Shown one piece after another: positions 44,310 through 55,974 of a stretch of DNA of 64,000 bases. The DNA is from Symsagittifera roscoffensis (Eukaryota; Xenacoelomorpha; Acoela; Convolutidae). The notes under the pieces were generated by a model. It saw only the letters and a list, made by a program, of their open reading frames with translations, was not told the origin of the DNA and searched no databases. Both the position numbers and the translations under genes were made by a program. How positions within the stretch are numbered: the first letter of the stretch is position 1; every line of letters starts with the position of its first letter. The DNA is taken from NCBI RefSeq assembly GCF_963678635.1, contig NC_087067.1:54120233-54184232 (forward strand), written 5' to 3'.

Positions 44310-46780
44310 AAAAACAAAGCTTAGCCTAAAAAACTTGAAATTTCTTAAACCTCAACTAAAGTTCTCTTCTGTATTTGAAGCTTTCGAAATCGCTTTAAGC
44401 GCATTTTTTCAGATCTCCTAAAAAAGAATATACTTTTTTCTTAAATCTCAGAAAATTATTGTCTAAAAACATTAATAGCTTTGCCAGAACTGGATAGCAA
44501 TCTGAACTGATTCTTAACTTAAGTGTTTAATTAGTTTGCGAACCGGCGACCTCAAGTTTTCTCCTAGTGGTTAAATTGATTTTGTCTTAAATTATACGAA
44601 GCCCCCTTAACCTATTCGAAAAACTTGCTTAACTAATAAATCCGCAGCGACAGGTTTTTTAGTATAAAACCAATAATGAATTTCATTCTCGGTGCAGGCT
44701 CTTTGCTTCACGCGCTAGAAAAACTACCCGCTTCAATCGACTTAATTTGCTGATGCTAACTCGGCCATATTGGTCTTAGTTTTAATCCAAACGCCGTTAA
44801 TCCCCATATGACAGTACATCATTAATTTGAGTCATTTTTACACTGTTTTGGTTTTTTGGTCATTTTTACATCGCGATTTGGTACGAAGGCGTACATAACT
44901 CAGTTAAAAGGCATCGCTGCAATAACTTCAATTGTCTGTAGAAAAAAGTTTAGTTATCTTTAAACCTCATCGAGCAAAAAGTTAGTGCCATCGTGCTCCG
45001 TTTTTGCACCAGATTTGAGGAAATAATAGAGAAACTAAAAGTTTTTGATAATAAAAAATAAATGTAAGGATGAGCAGTTGCGCAACATATTCTCAGGATA
45101 AGCAACGTGTTCTCATCTTAGCCATTTTGCAGAAGCACCTAGCCGAGGTATACTGAGTGTATGGTCAGGCGCTCAAGAGAATTGGTATTGTAGTTGTCGT
45201 ATAAAATGTTGTAATTGTGTTACAGTGCTTTGAAATCTTCGTTTGCTTTTGCATTGAATTGAAGTTTGATACGTCACTCTTTTTAATTCAAAAGCATATT
45301 GTAACAATTTGTTAAAAGGGACCAGAAGTTAGGCCGAAAATTACAAAACAATTTGAGTGTCAGCGTAATATAGAAACTGAGCTCTCAAATATTCACAAAA
45401 ACAATCGAAAAGGCACAGAGAACAAAAAACGTATTTTTTTTTCTGAAAACTACATCAAATGCATTGTTATTCCTGGAAAAGGCTTTTTTATTAGTAATAA
45501 GATCATTGAACTTGCCGAAACAGCTACTATGGGGATATGATGTGAGCAAATGGAACAGTGGCTTCACCTTGTGACAAAACGTCACGAAGGGGTACCACAA
45601 AAAGCTACGAACTATGTAGGAGTTGAGGAGCAAGCAAGGTTTGTTTCATCCCGTTTGAGGCAGCGGCTTCTTTGAAAGCTTACATAAGATCTCGAAATTT
45701 ACATCAGTCTAGATTATCGGGTCAGAGTAAATTGATCTCTATTACTTCTAGAAATGGAAAAAAGAATTGATAATAGCCAATTTGAGAACAGAAGTGGTCG
45801 AGAGACAAATGAAGCATCAATGAGCTAGCAAGAACCTCAATACCAAGAGCCAGAAACTAAGCAAAAGTTTGGAGAAGTACAAATCCGCTAGGAAAATTGT
45901 TAAAATCTTTAAAATCAAAACAGCTGCAGCCGAACTGGAAGATGACTCTGACTATGTTTTCTGGTTTGATAGCATGGTAAGTTCTCCTATGAAAACAGAA
46001 GGTGTACGCGCAGAATTTTGATTGAAAATTGTGCCGAATTTGAACACAGTAGCGACCGTAACCGAACCGAGCGCATACACTTCTGGATTAAATACGATTC
46101 AGTATAACACCAACGTGGGTGTCATTTTTGTTTGTAACGTCGAATGAGGCGGTTTGTCTTAGCAATGAAAATATTTCGTCACTGTGGTGCTTAAGTTTTT
46201 CTCTTCTTACTTCATTTCTTGTAGCAGTACCCCCTGTAGGTCATCCCACTTACTTCAGTCAGTTCTCCAAAACATATCACGCTTCGTGGTTTCCTTCAAC
46301 TGTAAGCTCGATCACCGCAATTTGTACCCCTTTAAAGTCAAATGAAACGTCGCATATATTTGAGTGGATTACATCAGTTACCCTTCCAAAATATTTAACG
46401 TTCGCGTACAATAGCGGTTGAACTTTTTTCCCACTCTTGCTCATGAGCTAGTACCCTTGCAATCAACGTTTCGGATCCATGCATCTGTTCATCAGACGTA
46501 TGTTTCGAGTCTGGTCGTATCTGACTTATATCAACCTGTACTCAATTATGTTGATTCGTCAACGCAATCGATATCTGTTCGAGACCTAGCCTGTTGACTC
46601 TCAATTCAATCCCTCGGATGACATCAAGGTGACTTATCGAAAAACAGTTTTAACAGAAAAGCTAATTTGGCAATTGCGGACTTGTCGTATTCAGATCGGA
46701 TGTACATGGATGCACTGAGGCTCTTTGAATGAAAATTTGGGTAAACTCAAACCTTCGAGAGCGCAGATCTTGAAAAATTT
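44310..46780. other. Intergenic, nothing firm
   Basis: AT-rich. AATAAA at 44,635-44,640 could serve the preceding gene. No helicase motif V/VI sequence was found here in any frame. Around 45,880-46,020 a Lys/Glu-rich frame could be the start of the following BEL/Pao gag, but this is weak. Confidence 0.4.
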
Positions 46781-47400
46781 AACTGCGTTCCATCAGTTAA
46801 AAAGCACAGTTTAGAAAGCATTATCAACTTTGCTTGTGTTTTTATCCGTCTTGTTGGTGGGCTTCGATCGTTGTCGTGTGACGACATTCTGAAGCAACCG
46901 CTATCTTGAGTCAAGTTTTAATTAATTTGCCTCCGAAAATGAAGAAGTCTTCGTCGTCGTACACGGTCAAGCGCAGTTTTTTTTGCCTTAATATCCCTAT
47001 TTTCAACAATTGGTTGAAAAAAAAAGCCAAAACGATTGAGCTTATGAAAATTTCCTCTGCAAAACAAAAACCGAGGAACCCGTCAAAATAAAAATTGCTA
47101 CCCCAATTTTTGCATCAAGTGCTAAGCCGAACAAGGTTCAATATCCTGCCTGCACGCATTGCGCTGGTAAACATTCGTTATAAGGCAGCAATGTCTTAAA
47201 AAAAACCTAATCAAAGGGAGGGCAAAATTTCCGAGGAATAATAACTAAATTTTTCCTGTCTGCAAGCATAATCCGTAATTGCCTAAAGGCTCGAAAATGC
47301 ACAAACCCGAATGCAAAATGTGCCAAACTTACTCTTGCATGGTGCAGATTTTTTTTCTCCTTGAATGGAGAAAAATATGTCTTCTAACTGATAAAAATCC
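46780..47400 (+). pseudogene. BEL/Pao gag, copy 2
   Basis: The frame at 46,906-47,091 carries VLINLPPKMKKSS and IFNNWLKKKAKTIEL, the 'L-P ... F-x-x-W-L-x-x-E-x' segment of BEL/Pao gag. The zinc-knuckle part follows in two frames: CTHCAGKHS (about 47,150), IRNCLKARKC (about 47,272) and CKMCQTYSCMV (47,279 onward). Confidence 0.7.
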
Positions 47401-47965
47401 AGCGGAAAAATCAACCTCTCCTTGTTCCACATCCGTGCAGGTTGTTAAAAGTATACTCCACGTTACAGATCTGAGTGTGTTATCTGAGTCAAAAACCGAT
47501 AACGCTCTTGTTTTGTTGATTCTTTGAGCAATCATTCCCGGCTTTCACCAAGTTTCCTCTGCCGCATAAAATTGTCCGAAAAAAAATTGGTTTGAACCTT
47601 TATAGGTTAATTCAGCAAGTGTTTGTCGAGTCAATTATTGAAGGTCACAGCATCCGGTGACAAAACTAAGACTGGTTCATGTTTTGATGTAACCGCTTAC
47701 ATGAAGGATGAAATTAATGTGGGGTCTCGAAAGGGTAATTTTTCGGCCTTCAAAGAAAATTACCCCTACTTGGAACCAAAAAAGCCAGTTTGGTGTCTCA
47801 TTCGGATATTGAAATGGTAGTTGGTCAGGACTATTATCACCACATAAGCCCCTTTGATTATTTTCATAATAGGAATAGGAAAACTCTAATGGCTTGTCTG
47901 CCAGTAGGATGGGTTTGAGTGGACCCCCTTCCCCATCGTCCGGATTGTTGTCAATTTGTTTCAAG
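47400..47965 (+). pseudogene. BEL/Pao protease, copy 2
   Basis: VVGQDYYHHISPFDYF at 47,815-47,865 matches the conserved 'I-G-x-D-x-x-x-x-I-x-P' box of the BEL/Pao protease, preceded by decayed sequence in the frames at 47,279-47,527 and 47,623-47,820. Confidence 0.65.
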
Positions 47966-47999
47966 TTCAATGATGAAGACGTTGAACTTGTTAGTCAAC

Positions 48000-48960
48000 T
48001 TAAAGCGTAGTATGAGTTAGAAAACCTTCTTGAATCAACAACTTACCATGATGGTGAACGTTAATGGGTAGGAGTTTTATGGGCTGAAGATAGCATTTTT
48101 TTTTACCCAACAAGCAATACCCAGCGCTGACAAACAAAACTTTTGAAAAAAGGATAGAAAAAAATTTGTGTTTGAAAAATAAAGGTTAACACTGAGACAA
48201 TAAAAGTTTTGTTATTCCGCTTTAACCGCACAAGCTGCAGCTTCGCTTCGCCCATAAATGGTTTTTCCTCATCATCCTGCCCTCATCTCAAACAAGCCGG
48301 TAAGTTTTGTAGGGTTTTAAATGGCGCGTGACAACTTCTAGGCAACTCACTGAGTTATTTTTTGCTAATTGGGCCGTAGTCACAGCAAAATTGGTTACAC
48401 GTTCATATGGGCGCCCGTCAAAAACAGTTTACCGTCTCCGCGAACATTGAAGGTTTGTTCCTCCAAGCTGGAATCCTCCAAATGATCCATTGCTCTTTAT
48501 GTGGCGCAAGGTCGCCATATCGGTTAGAAGTTCTTCAGTGATTGAGACTCCTCGACGCGCGTAAAGTTCCTACTTCAGTAACAGATAGAGATAAAGTTAG
48601 AATTTTTCCTGAGTAATCTAGAACAGTACTTACTAGGTTCTACATGGATGATTACTTGCATTCATTAGACAATTGCGACGACGTTCTGAGAGTGGTGAAC
48701 CTCCTCAAATTGGTAACGTCCTACCACGTTTGTTGTTAATATTTCAACTGTTGTAACTGCAAAAGTAAGGGAGGTTTCGAATGGCAGCAATTATTTGAGT
48801 TCTCAGGTATAGAGTTAACGTTGAACCTTGAAATTGACTCTCATGTAGTTAGTCGTAGAGTTAAATGTGAGTGTCAAAATTTCGTTACGCAACGAACTGT
48901 TCTCCGTTATGTTTGCTCGGTCTTTGACCCTGCTGGTTCGGTGGCTACTGCTTCTTAAAG
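48000..48960 (+). pseudogene. BEL/Pao reverse transcriptase, copy 2 (YMDD intact)
   Basis: FYMDDYLHSLDNCDDVLRVV starts at 48,638; the YMDD codons are 48,641-48,652. Downstream are the family's FEWQQLFEFSGIELTLNLE and the VFDPAGSVAT box (about 48,900-48,945; the family has V-F-D-P-L-G). Upstream RT motifs are in different frames and hard to follow (VSANIEGLFLQAG, motif A-like, near 48,440). Not functional. Confidence 0.8.
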
Positions 48961-49460
48961 ACATTTGGTACATAACTGGTCATTAATGGGATGATCAGAA
49001 GCGCTCCGTAATTAAATCATTTTGTAACTTTCGAATCTACATGTCCTGGGAAAACTAGTCATTTCACGGTGCTGCTTGACAAATTCATTTGATCAATGAG
49101 AACTCCCTGTGTTTGGTGATAGCTCTCAAGACGTGCTTTGCGCGTTTGGTTTTCTTCGTGCCCGGATTATTGAGATCAACAAAATCAACATGCTTTCGTT
49201 TTTGGTAAAATAAGGGCAGTTACAAGTTAACCCGCACTTTTTTGAGGAATGAGAGCAGCACGGTGTTACAGTGGCTTTACCGTCTTTCCTTGAAAACTGT
49301 ATTTGCGAAATACAGAACCTCATCACTTTGGATCAAAGTTTACATGCGAATAGTGGAGATAATCTTGCGGACACTAGAACACGCGGAAAATTGGCAGAAT
49401 GCCTGAAAGAAAGCAGTTGGGCCAGGGCTCAATTTTTCCTGTTAGGAAAGAACTAGCTTT
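48960..49460 (+). pseudogene. BEL/Pao RNase H region, copy 2
   Basis: VFGDSSQDVLCAFGFLRARI near 49,110-49,170 matches the RNase H start (F-x-D-A-S...A-F-G...R). DNLADTRTRGKLAECLKESS at 49,350-49,420 matches the end (N-P-A-D...S-R-G). Confidence 0.75.
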
Positions 49461-49469
49461 TCAATCTGA

Positions 49470-50840
49470 TTCTGGATGTTGTTACTAAAACCCGCTGAAA
49501 ACATCTGTGGACGATACCATAGACAATTCAACGCGAACCTGTCAGGGCACGTTTGGGAGAAGTATAGTAGTTTTAAAAAACTACAGCGATACTTTTGCTT
49601 TTTGTTATTTTTTTGTCAACTTTGGCAGCGTTGGATAAATGAGTACGTACCTTCCTTGATTAGGCGCTCGTACGGACCTATTTATCAAATCACCGAACCG
49701 GTCGAACTAGAAATTGCGAAAGATAATGTGCTACATTTGGAACAATCTGAAGTGTTCCCAGTTGATTTCAAACACGTTTGATCTGGCATACAAAAAAAAT
49801 TCCTAGTGTTCTAGCAGGCTACTGATTTTTGATTGACATTGGTGGCATGATTCGTACCACCAGGCAGATTCCACGCTTGGCCAAAAGAAGTTTCAAAACT
49901 AAGCATCCCATCATCATGGATTTGTGGAAATAACTCTGAGGCAATTGCAATTTAACCATAACCATCAGCATTTGCTTTTGGTCTAAACTACAAATCGATT
50001 TTGCTGTATTGGGTCTGCGAGCTACTCTCTGTGTTGTTTCAAATGCAGAAAACGCAAGACATGAACCTTACACCCCGTGATGTCAGACCTCTTTGTCGCA
50101 CGGCTTGCGTACCACCAACAGCCATAAGTAATTTTGAGGTGGATTATGTTGGTCCATTTATTGTGACTCTTCGCCGCTGTAGTGAGAAAAGATGGCGTCT
50201 CAATTCACCTGTATGAATACCTGCGCCGTACACATCGAAATTGTTCCGTCTACGGACGCCGGCTCTCACGTCATGGGTATTGGAAGATGTATTGCACGAC
50301 GTAGTACTACAAGAGTTTTGTGGTCAGACAACTGTACCAACCGCAATGTTGCGGAGAAAGAACTTCTGAATAGCGTCAAAAAAAGAACTAATCAGGATCC
50401 CTCCTTGTTAGTGCATAGGGGGATTAAATGAAATGGGAAATACTTGCGGTTCTTTGGAAATATTAGGGTTACAGTTTTCTACGCAATCAACGGTACTCAC
50501 AAGGTAATGGACGAGGTATCCCACGTTTTTAAGGGGGAAATCGCTAACTGCCCTTCCAACAACTCCCGATGGTCCCGATTAAAATGATTTGAAAGCTTTA
50601 TTGCCTAAATTTTCTCTTGAGCTAGCAGTTTCCTAGGTTTCCATCGCTAATTCTTGATAAAAATTTCGACCACCGAATGCGATATGTGAGAGCACAAGCT
50701 TACGCAAATGCTATTTGGCAGCGTTGGCTAAATGAGTACGTACTTTCCTTGATTAAGCGCTCGAACTGGTATGCCGATTCGAGTAGTGATTTACGGATTG
50801 TTGATCTCGCTTAGATCGACGATTCCAGCAGCCCTCGTTA
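49470..50840 (+). pseudogene. BEL/Pao integrase, copy 2
   Basis: Core landmarks: NFEVDYVGPFIVTLRRCSEK (50,133-50,190, first Asp), FTCMNTCAVHIEIVPSTDAG (50,200-50,262), CIARRSTTRVLWSDNCTN (50,290-50,345, second Asp) and LVHRGIKW (about 50,408-50,431). The catalytic Glu segment is not recognisable. The C-terminus WQRWLNEYVLSLIKRS is near 50,720-50,765; a near copy of the same segment (LWQRWINEYVPSLIRRS) also sits at 49,623-49,673, inside the integrase N-terminal region, which suggests an internal duplication or scrambled order. Confidence 0.8.
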
Positions 50841-50850
50841 TAACTTTAAT

Positions 50851-51321
50851 TCATTTTAATATGCAGTTACGTTCTTATTCTACGTTTTTAGTTCGTTAAT
50901 TTACAGAGTTTTTTGGTTCAAACTTGTTCTCTATTGAGAAAACCCTCTGTCCCCAAAACTGGAAGAACCTGAGAGAGTTTAACGAGATGCCTTATGAAAT
51001 AGTACGATAAGATCCCAAATATTGCTGAGCGAGCGATGTCATCGTTGCCCTAGTGCAACGCAGTTACCCGGCCTAATGGGTAGTGCCCCAACCCGATAGG
51101 CCGGGTAAATGCGTTGCACTACGGCAAGGATGGCATCACTAATTCAGCAACCGTTAGGACCTTAACGGGCCATTTTGTATGGTATCTCGGTAAACTCGCT
51201 CCGGTTCTTCCGTCTTTGGGGACGGAGAATTTTCTGAATAGAGAGTAGGTTTGAACCATAAAAGCTCTAAATTAGCGAACTAAAAACGTAGAATAAAAAC
51301 GTAACTGCATAATGAAATGAA
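50851..51321. repeat. Large imperfect palindrome (~215-bp arms)
   Basis: The left arm begins TTCATTTTAATATGCAGTTAC and the right arm ends GTAACTGCATAATGAAATGAA. Arms match at roughly 80% over their whole length by hand alignment, including TTCTACGTTTTTAGTTCG, TTCTCTATTGAGAAAA/TTTTCTGAATAGAGAG, GTCCCCAAA, CGTTGC(C)-TAGTGCAACGCA and TTACCCGGCC. The centre is at about 51,087 (GGGTAGTGCCCCAACCC). No ORF. It directly follows the BEL/Pao integrase and may be an inverted pair of LTR pieces or a foldback element. Confidence 0.85.
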
Positions 51322-51644
51322 ATACATTTGCATCGAAATAGAAATACAAATGCCGTTTGGCTACGCTAATGACCGGAAATTCGGCCGACCCTTCGTAACT
51401 GTGTTCAAACACCCCATAAAAAACCCTGTTTTCTAAGTAAAACTTCTTAATTTAGTGCATAAAACGAGCTTGGCGAAATTCATTGACAGGTTTTTGTCTT
51501 TCAGAACCGTATTTTGTCAAAGTCTGAAATTGAAACACACGCTCAAAGAATCAGCGCTGAAATATCTCGTGTTATTGGTTGTTATGAACTACAAAAATGA
51601 CAATTTGAGACAAAGTTTTTGCCGAAATGACGCTTGTTATTTCC

Positions 51645-51688
<44 letters not shown>

Positions 51689-52144
51689 CTCCCGTTTGTG
51701 TGTGTGTGTTATTTCTCCCGTTTGTGTGTGTGTGTGTGGTGGAAGAGGTTTTCCGGAGAAATAAGAACAATTCCTTGGGGAATTGTACGTTAAGCATTTT
51801 CGGTCTATGGAGGTCCACCCGGGCAGTCGAACAAAAAAAAACGAACTCATTCACGAATTGAGCTCATTACAGAAATTTTTTTAAATAATGTGCAACTTTA
51901 GTAGATCCTACTACTCCCACTGGAATGGTCACCAAAAGGTTACAAGATGGTTCTATTGGAAAGCAGTTAGCAATCCAAATCGAAAATTTTGTTTTCATCC
52001 ATTTGATCCCTAAACAAACACAAAAACCATTTTTTGATGAAATGGAAAAAAAACGTTTTTTATCATTATCACGCAGACCGACAGTACTTTCTCTTACCAT
52101 TTTTCTAATGGAAAAACTTAGTTCGATTTACATTTTTAATTTTC
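51322..52144. other. Intergenic around the GT microsatellite
   Basis: No gene recognised; the open frames here are carried by the GT tract or by chance AT-rich sequence. Confidence 0.45.
51646..51738. repeat. (GT)n microsatellite with TTATTTCTCCCG interruptions
   Basis: GT runs separated twice by TTATTTCTCCCGTTT, so the tract has grown into a small compound minisatellite. Confidence 0.95.
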
Positions 52145-52455
52145 TTTCTTTTGGCTGGATATCTGTTCAATTGACAAGTTTCAACACTCATGTGTTGTCT
52201 TATGCCTTAATTTTTTTAATGTCTGATTGTCTCTTATACCTAGCACCGCTTATTCAAGTTTTTAAACTGAAAATCAGTCCCATAAGACCCAAAAATGAAA
52301 AGCAGTTACAAAAGGGCCAAACCATTTCAATTGGTTAAGAACTACTGAAGTGACTCTCGGTAAAAGCCAGCCGGATGGCACAATACAATCACGCGGTCGG
52401 TTACCGGCGGTAACTGGCTCCGTCGTGGTATTATCGTTATGCGCTAGAATAGATC
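52145..52455 (+). repeat. LTR-like repeat of gypsy family B, copy 1
   Basis: Matches 57,065-57,345 in the same orientation: GGATATCTGTTCAATTGACA, TAAACTGAAAATCAGTCCCA, AGACCCAAAAATGAAAAG, GGTCGGTTACCGGCGGTAAC and GTCGTGGTATTATCGTTATG are shared, with scattered differences. The two copies flank family B internal sequence, as LTRs would. Exact TG/CA ends could not be fixed. Confidence 0.7.
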
Positions 52456-52796
52456 TAGTTTTTGTGCTAAAGATTCTTGTCCTAAATCGTGTCTTCTTGT
52501 AAATAATTGTTGACTGGTGTTTGGCCAAACTAAGTTCGAGAACACATTGTTTAGAGGTCGTTACGATCTGATCTGAAATAGTATGTTATAAGATTGAATT
52601 AACTTTGAAAGTACATGTTATTGTTGAGTTTAAGGAATAAGAATTTGACTCCATTAAGTAATGTTTCACATCACAGCCGTAGAAAACGCTTACTTCTTGA
52701 CGCAGCCAGCAAATTACCATTGGACGCATAGAATCAGCTTAACATATCGAGTTTTTGGGACAAGCAGATAGCACTGCAATCCATGGTGTGGGATAG

Positions 52797-53530
52797 GTGG
52801 AGCAATTGTTTAAAGTTCAGTTCTACTGTCACCTGAAGGGCATGACAGAACATTGTTAGTTCGGTGCAGGAAAAAACGTAATGGTTAAACTCATGAGAAA
52901 AGTAATGACTCAGGAAAGGACTCCAGAGTACGCAATACGATTTGAGCAGTAACATAAGAACACCAAGACTATCCGAGATAATTGCTGATATGGAAAATCG
53001 TGAGCGGAGATGTGAACTACGTGCAAGGATTTAATGGAGTTGTCGAGTGAAGTCATGCAAATCATGGGGAAACACGTGGTCAGTAGAGCATCACCAGGTT
53101 TGTCAGGTTGCGTGTCAAGGTAGAAAGTGTAGGAGTGGCGGCTAAATAGGCCAATCTAAAGCTAACTTGAAAGGTAGAGAAGCACGAGGATCGTCGAGGG
53201 CCGGAAGTGGAACGAAACCTTCGTTCCGTGGCAAGGTTTATCACGTTGATGAGAAAAAACTAAATAACGTTGAGGTTGAGAGGAACTATGATGAGGAGTC
53301 AACAAGTCTGATAGAGTTAGAAAATCAGTTACAACTTTTTGATTAAAGATTATCGGATGGTTGTGGTGTAAATGCAATTGATAATATGACCAAAGAGTCA
53401 AAATTAGCGGAGGAATCAAAGGATGATTCCATTACAAAACGCGTGAAGTTAGGGGTATTTACAGTACTTCAGAAAACAAGGAAAAAAAGCGATACGGCCA
53501 TGAGTATGTAAAAAGGATTTTATATTTCTA
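52797..53530 (+). pseudogene. Family B gag, copy 1 (5' deleted)
   Basis: Encodes CHLKGMTEHC then a stop, and PEYAIRFEQ, as in copy 2. Matches continue through the basic region and the acidic stretch ending at about 53,470. Several stops. Confidence 0.7.
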
Positions 53531-54546
53531 ATGGATAGTTGAAGCACTACGACATATGGCAGCAAAAATTAGTGAAAACTCTCAGCGAGCGTTTTGGCAA
53601 CATACAGGGGGCTACGTGATTACAACCAACATGACAACCATAATCACGGCACACTGGTAGGAGATACTGAATCCAACGGTTGGGTGCGGTGAGAGACTAT
53701 TTCTGGACAGTGGTTGACAATAACAGGACGCTAATTATGGGTCGCGATTTGTTCCAAGGTCTTGGCTTGAAAGTATTTCAAAATTTACCAACCGCAAAAT
53801 AAGATAAATTAAGTTTCATTAAACTATTGGGGAAGACAACAAGGCGCTTAAAAAATTGTTTGCAAAGAATTTTCTGAGGCTATATTCGAAAAGGTGGTAG
53901 CGAAAGGATTTATTGTTAAATCAAAGCAATTCAAACCTACACATCAATAGGGACGGTGAGCTCCTATTTTCTTGCAAGATAATTTAGTGGATGAAATCAA
54001 AAGACTGGAAAAAATGGGTACAAATGTAATTCGATCGAAAAATGCTCGGAGAAACAATTCTCACCTATATTCCTGACCGTGAAAAAACATGACAACCAGA
54101 ATCACGGCACACTGGTAGGAGATTTTGCATCCAACGGTTGGGTGGTGAGAGACTATTTGTGGACAGTGGTTGACAATAACAGGACGCTAATTATGGGCCG
54201 CGATTTCTTCCAAGGTCTTGGCTTGAAAATATTTCAAAAATTACCAATAGCAAAAAAAAGATAAATTAAGTTTCATTAAACTATTGGGGAAGACAAAAAT
54301 GCGCTTAAAAGAAGGTTTGCGAAGAATTTTCTGAGGCTAGATTCAAAAAAGGGTAGCGAAAGGATTTATTGTCAAATCAAAGTTGAGCAATTCAAACCTA
54401 CACATCAATAGAGACCGTGAACTCCAGTTTTCTTGTAAGATAGTTTAGTGGATGAAATCAAAAGACTGGAAAAAATTGGGTACAAATGTAAGTTGAAAAA
54501 TGTTCCGACAAACAATTTTCACCTATATTCCTGACTGTGAAAAAAC
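53531..54546 (+). pseudogene. Family B protease with 458-bp tandem duplication
   Basis: 53,631-54,088 is repeated at 54,089-54,546 (offset 458; ATGACAACCA start in both). The repeated part encodes the C-terminal half of the aspartic protease (NHGTLVGDFASNGWVVRDYL; LIMGRDFFQGLGLKIFQ, the G-R-D-F flap-end box) and the RT start. The active-site frame reads M-D-S-stop-S-T-T-T-Y-G (TGA at 53,540-53,542). Confidence 0.75.
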
Positions 54547-55145
54547 AACAAATCAGTCAAGTTGGCATTTATTTCGAAACAATTGAAAATGGTAATTCAG
54601 ATCGTAGTAAAAGAAGATCATATTAATAAGGTGAAAAACTGTTTGAAACGACTGAATGACAAATAGTTTATGGTTAGTTTACAGAAAAGCAAACCTTCAA
54701 GCGAAAAAATTGAATGGCTGAGTTTTAAAGCGTTAAATTTTGGTATCCAGCCCCGGGAATCGAAAAGTGAATCCATTGCAAAATACAGTCACCTGGAGCA
54801 AAAAAATAGCTCAAGTTTTACCTTGGATTGGTGCATCATGTGACAAATTTCATACCAGGTTTGACGGTATTGTTTTCGGCTTTTGGAGATCAGTTTAAAC
54901 TCGGAAAAACAAAAAGCTTTATCTGAAATTATTAAATTAAAAACACGAAAATTTTTTTTCAATTGATTAAGGAAAAAGTTTTTGAGATAACTGTAAACGC
55001 TCATTTTGACAGAAATTGGAAACCACAGTGAAATGTGATGCTTTGAAAGAAGGTCTGGGGCAGTCCTCCAACAAAAAAAACAGACGGTTGGAAAAGTGTG
55101 GCATTCGGGTCACGCTTCCTCATTTTGGTCGAAATGGAGTATAAT
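54547..55145 (+). pseudogene. Family B RT-RNase H, copy 1
   Basis: Decayed RT palm-thumb and RNase H start. Fragments around 54,690-55,130 match copy 2 (KIEWLSFKALNFGIQP, GLGQSSNKKNRRLEKCGIRV). The Y-x-D-D box was not recognised. Heavily interrupted. Confidence 0.6.
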
Positions 55146-55422
55146 TACAAAAAGCTGGATATAATGGGTGTTGTATTGTCTATCGAGCTTTTTTGGTTTT
55201 TTTTGTAAGGTCCATAAAGCGTTACTCAAGGTTTTTTATTTATAATACCATAAAGCGTTACTCAATGTACTCAAACCTAACCCTGCGAACAAAGAAGCAA
55301 AGCCACCCTCGAAAACTGACAAGGTAGTTGTTGTTGCTCGATTTATCTCAGTTAGTTATTTAGTTCGTACTTTCAAATAGTTTGATAAGCAATCGAGGGG
55401 TAGTTCGAGGCATATTTGCGGT

Positions 55423-55974
55423 TTGAAAACGAGCATGGAAATAAGTTACAACACTAGTTATTCAACTGTGATTGATCAAATGAATGCGATGACAATAAAA
55501 ATCAGAAAATGCGCGAAAAATAGCGTACCGCGCTGTGAACGTTCTAAATTTAGCCATTTTGAAAATAAAAATGATATCGTCCAGCACTATCAGAGTAGTG
55601 ATAATTTGCAAGATCAACTAGAACCAGGAAATAGGAAATCAAAAACCGAGTTTTTCGGAACTTACCCAAAAAACAATGCGAAGTTGTTTGACTATGCGAA
55701 CTACCTCACTGAAAATGAAAGAACTAGGCCAAGGAAAATAATAAAATTGAAGAAGTCAGGAAAAGTGATACAAGCGGAACATTTTCCAATGAGAAATAGA
55801 ATTATTGCAGCAAAGCGGGAGGAAAGAAAAATTAAATCAGCTAAAAGAATTGAAAAGCGGAAGCGGTTTCGAAGTGTGACGCAGGACAAAACAACCTTTG
55901 GGGAAGAGAGAGAGGCTCAAAAGCCACAGCAGAAAAGAGAAGTTGTTCGCTGTTGCGGGAGATTGAAAAGCTGA
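55423..55974 (+). CDS. Lys/Arg-rich 183-codon ORF between RNase H and integrase
   Basis: Starts ATG 55,423 and ends TGA 55,972-55,974; the longest uninterrupted frame in family B. Composition is strongly basic in the second half (RKIIKLKKSGKVIQ; AKREERKIKSAKRIEKRKRF). It sits where a gypsy element has the RNase H-integrase connection, but I see no HHCC zinc finger. It may be a chance-open remnant, an accessory ORF or part of an unrelated gene. No homologue recognised. Confidence 0.35.
   Translation: MKTSMEISYNTSYSTVIDQMNAMTIKIRKCAKNSVPRCERSKFSHFENKNDIVQHYQSSDNLQDQLEPGNRKSKTEFFGTYPKNNAKLFDYANYLTENERTRPRKIIKLKKSGKVIQAEHFPMRNRIIAAKREERKIKSAKRIEKRKRFRSVTQDKTTFGEEREAQKPQQKREVVRCCGRLKS

Larger units (their letters stand above)
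46780..50840 (+). mobile_element. BEL/Pao LTR retrotransposon, degenerate copy 2
   Basis: Gag, protease, RT, RNase H and integrase landmarks in BEL/Pao order on the + strand, each broken by stops and frameshifts. Different from copy 1 at 11.6 kb (other lineage: the gag core reads LPPKMK...IFNNWLKKKAKTIE, and the integrase core is present). It ends with the integrase C-terminus just before a large palindrome. Confidence 0.85.

Noticed and set aside
51582-51861. Open frames in three frames through the GT microsatellite
   Set aside because: Val-Cys and Thr-His repeats arise from the dinucleotide tract; no gene context.
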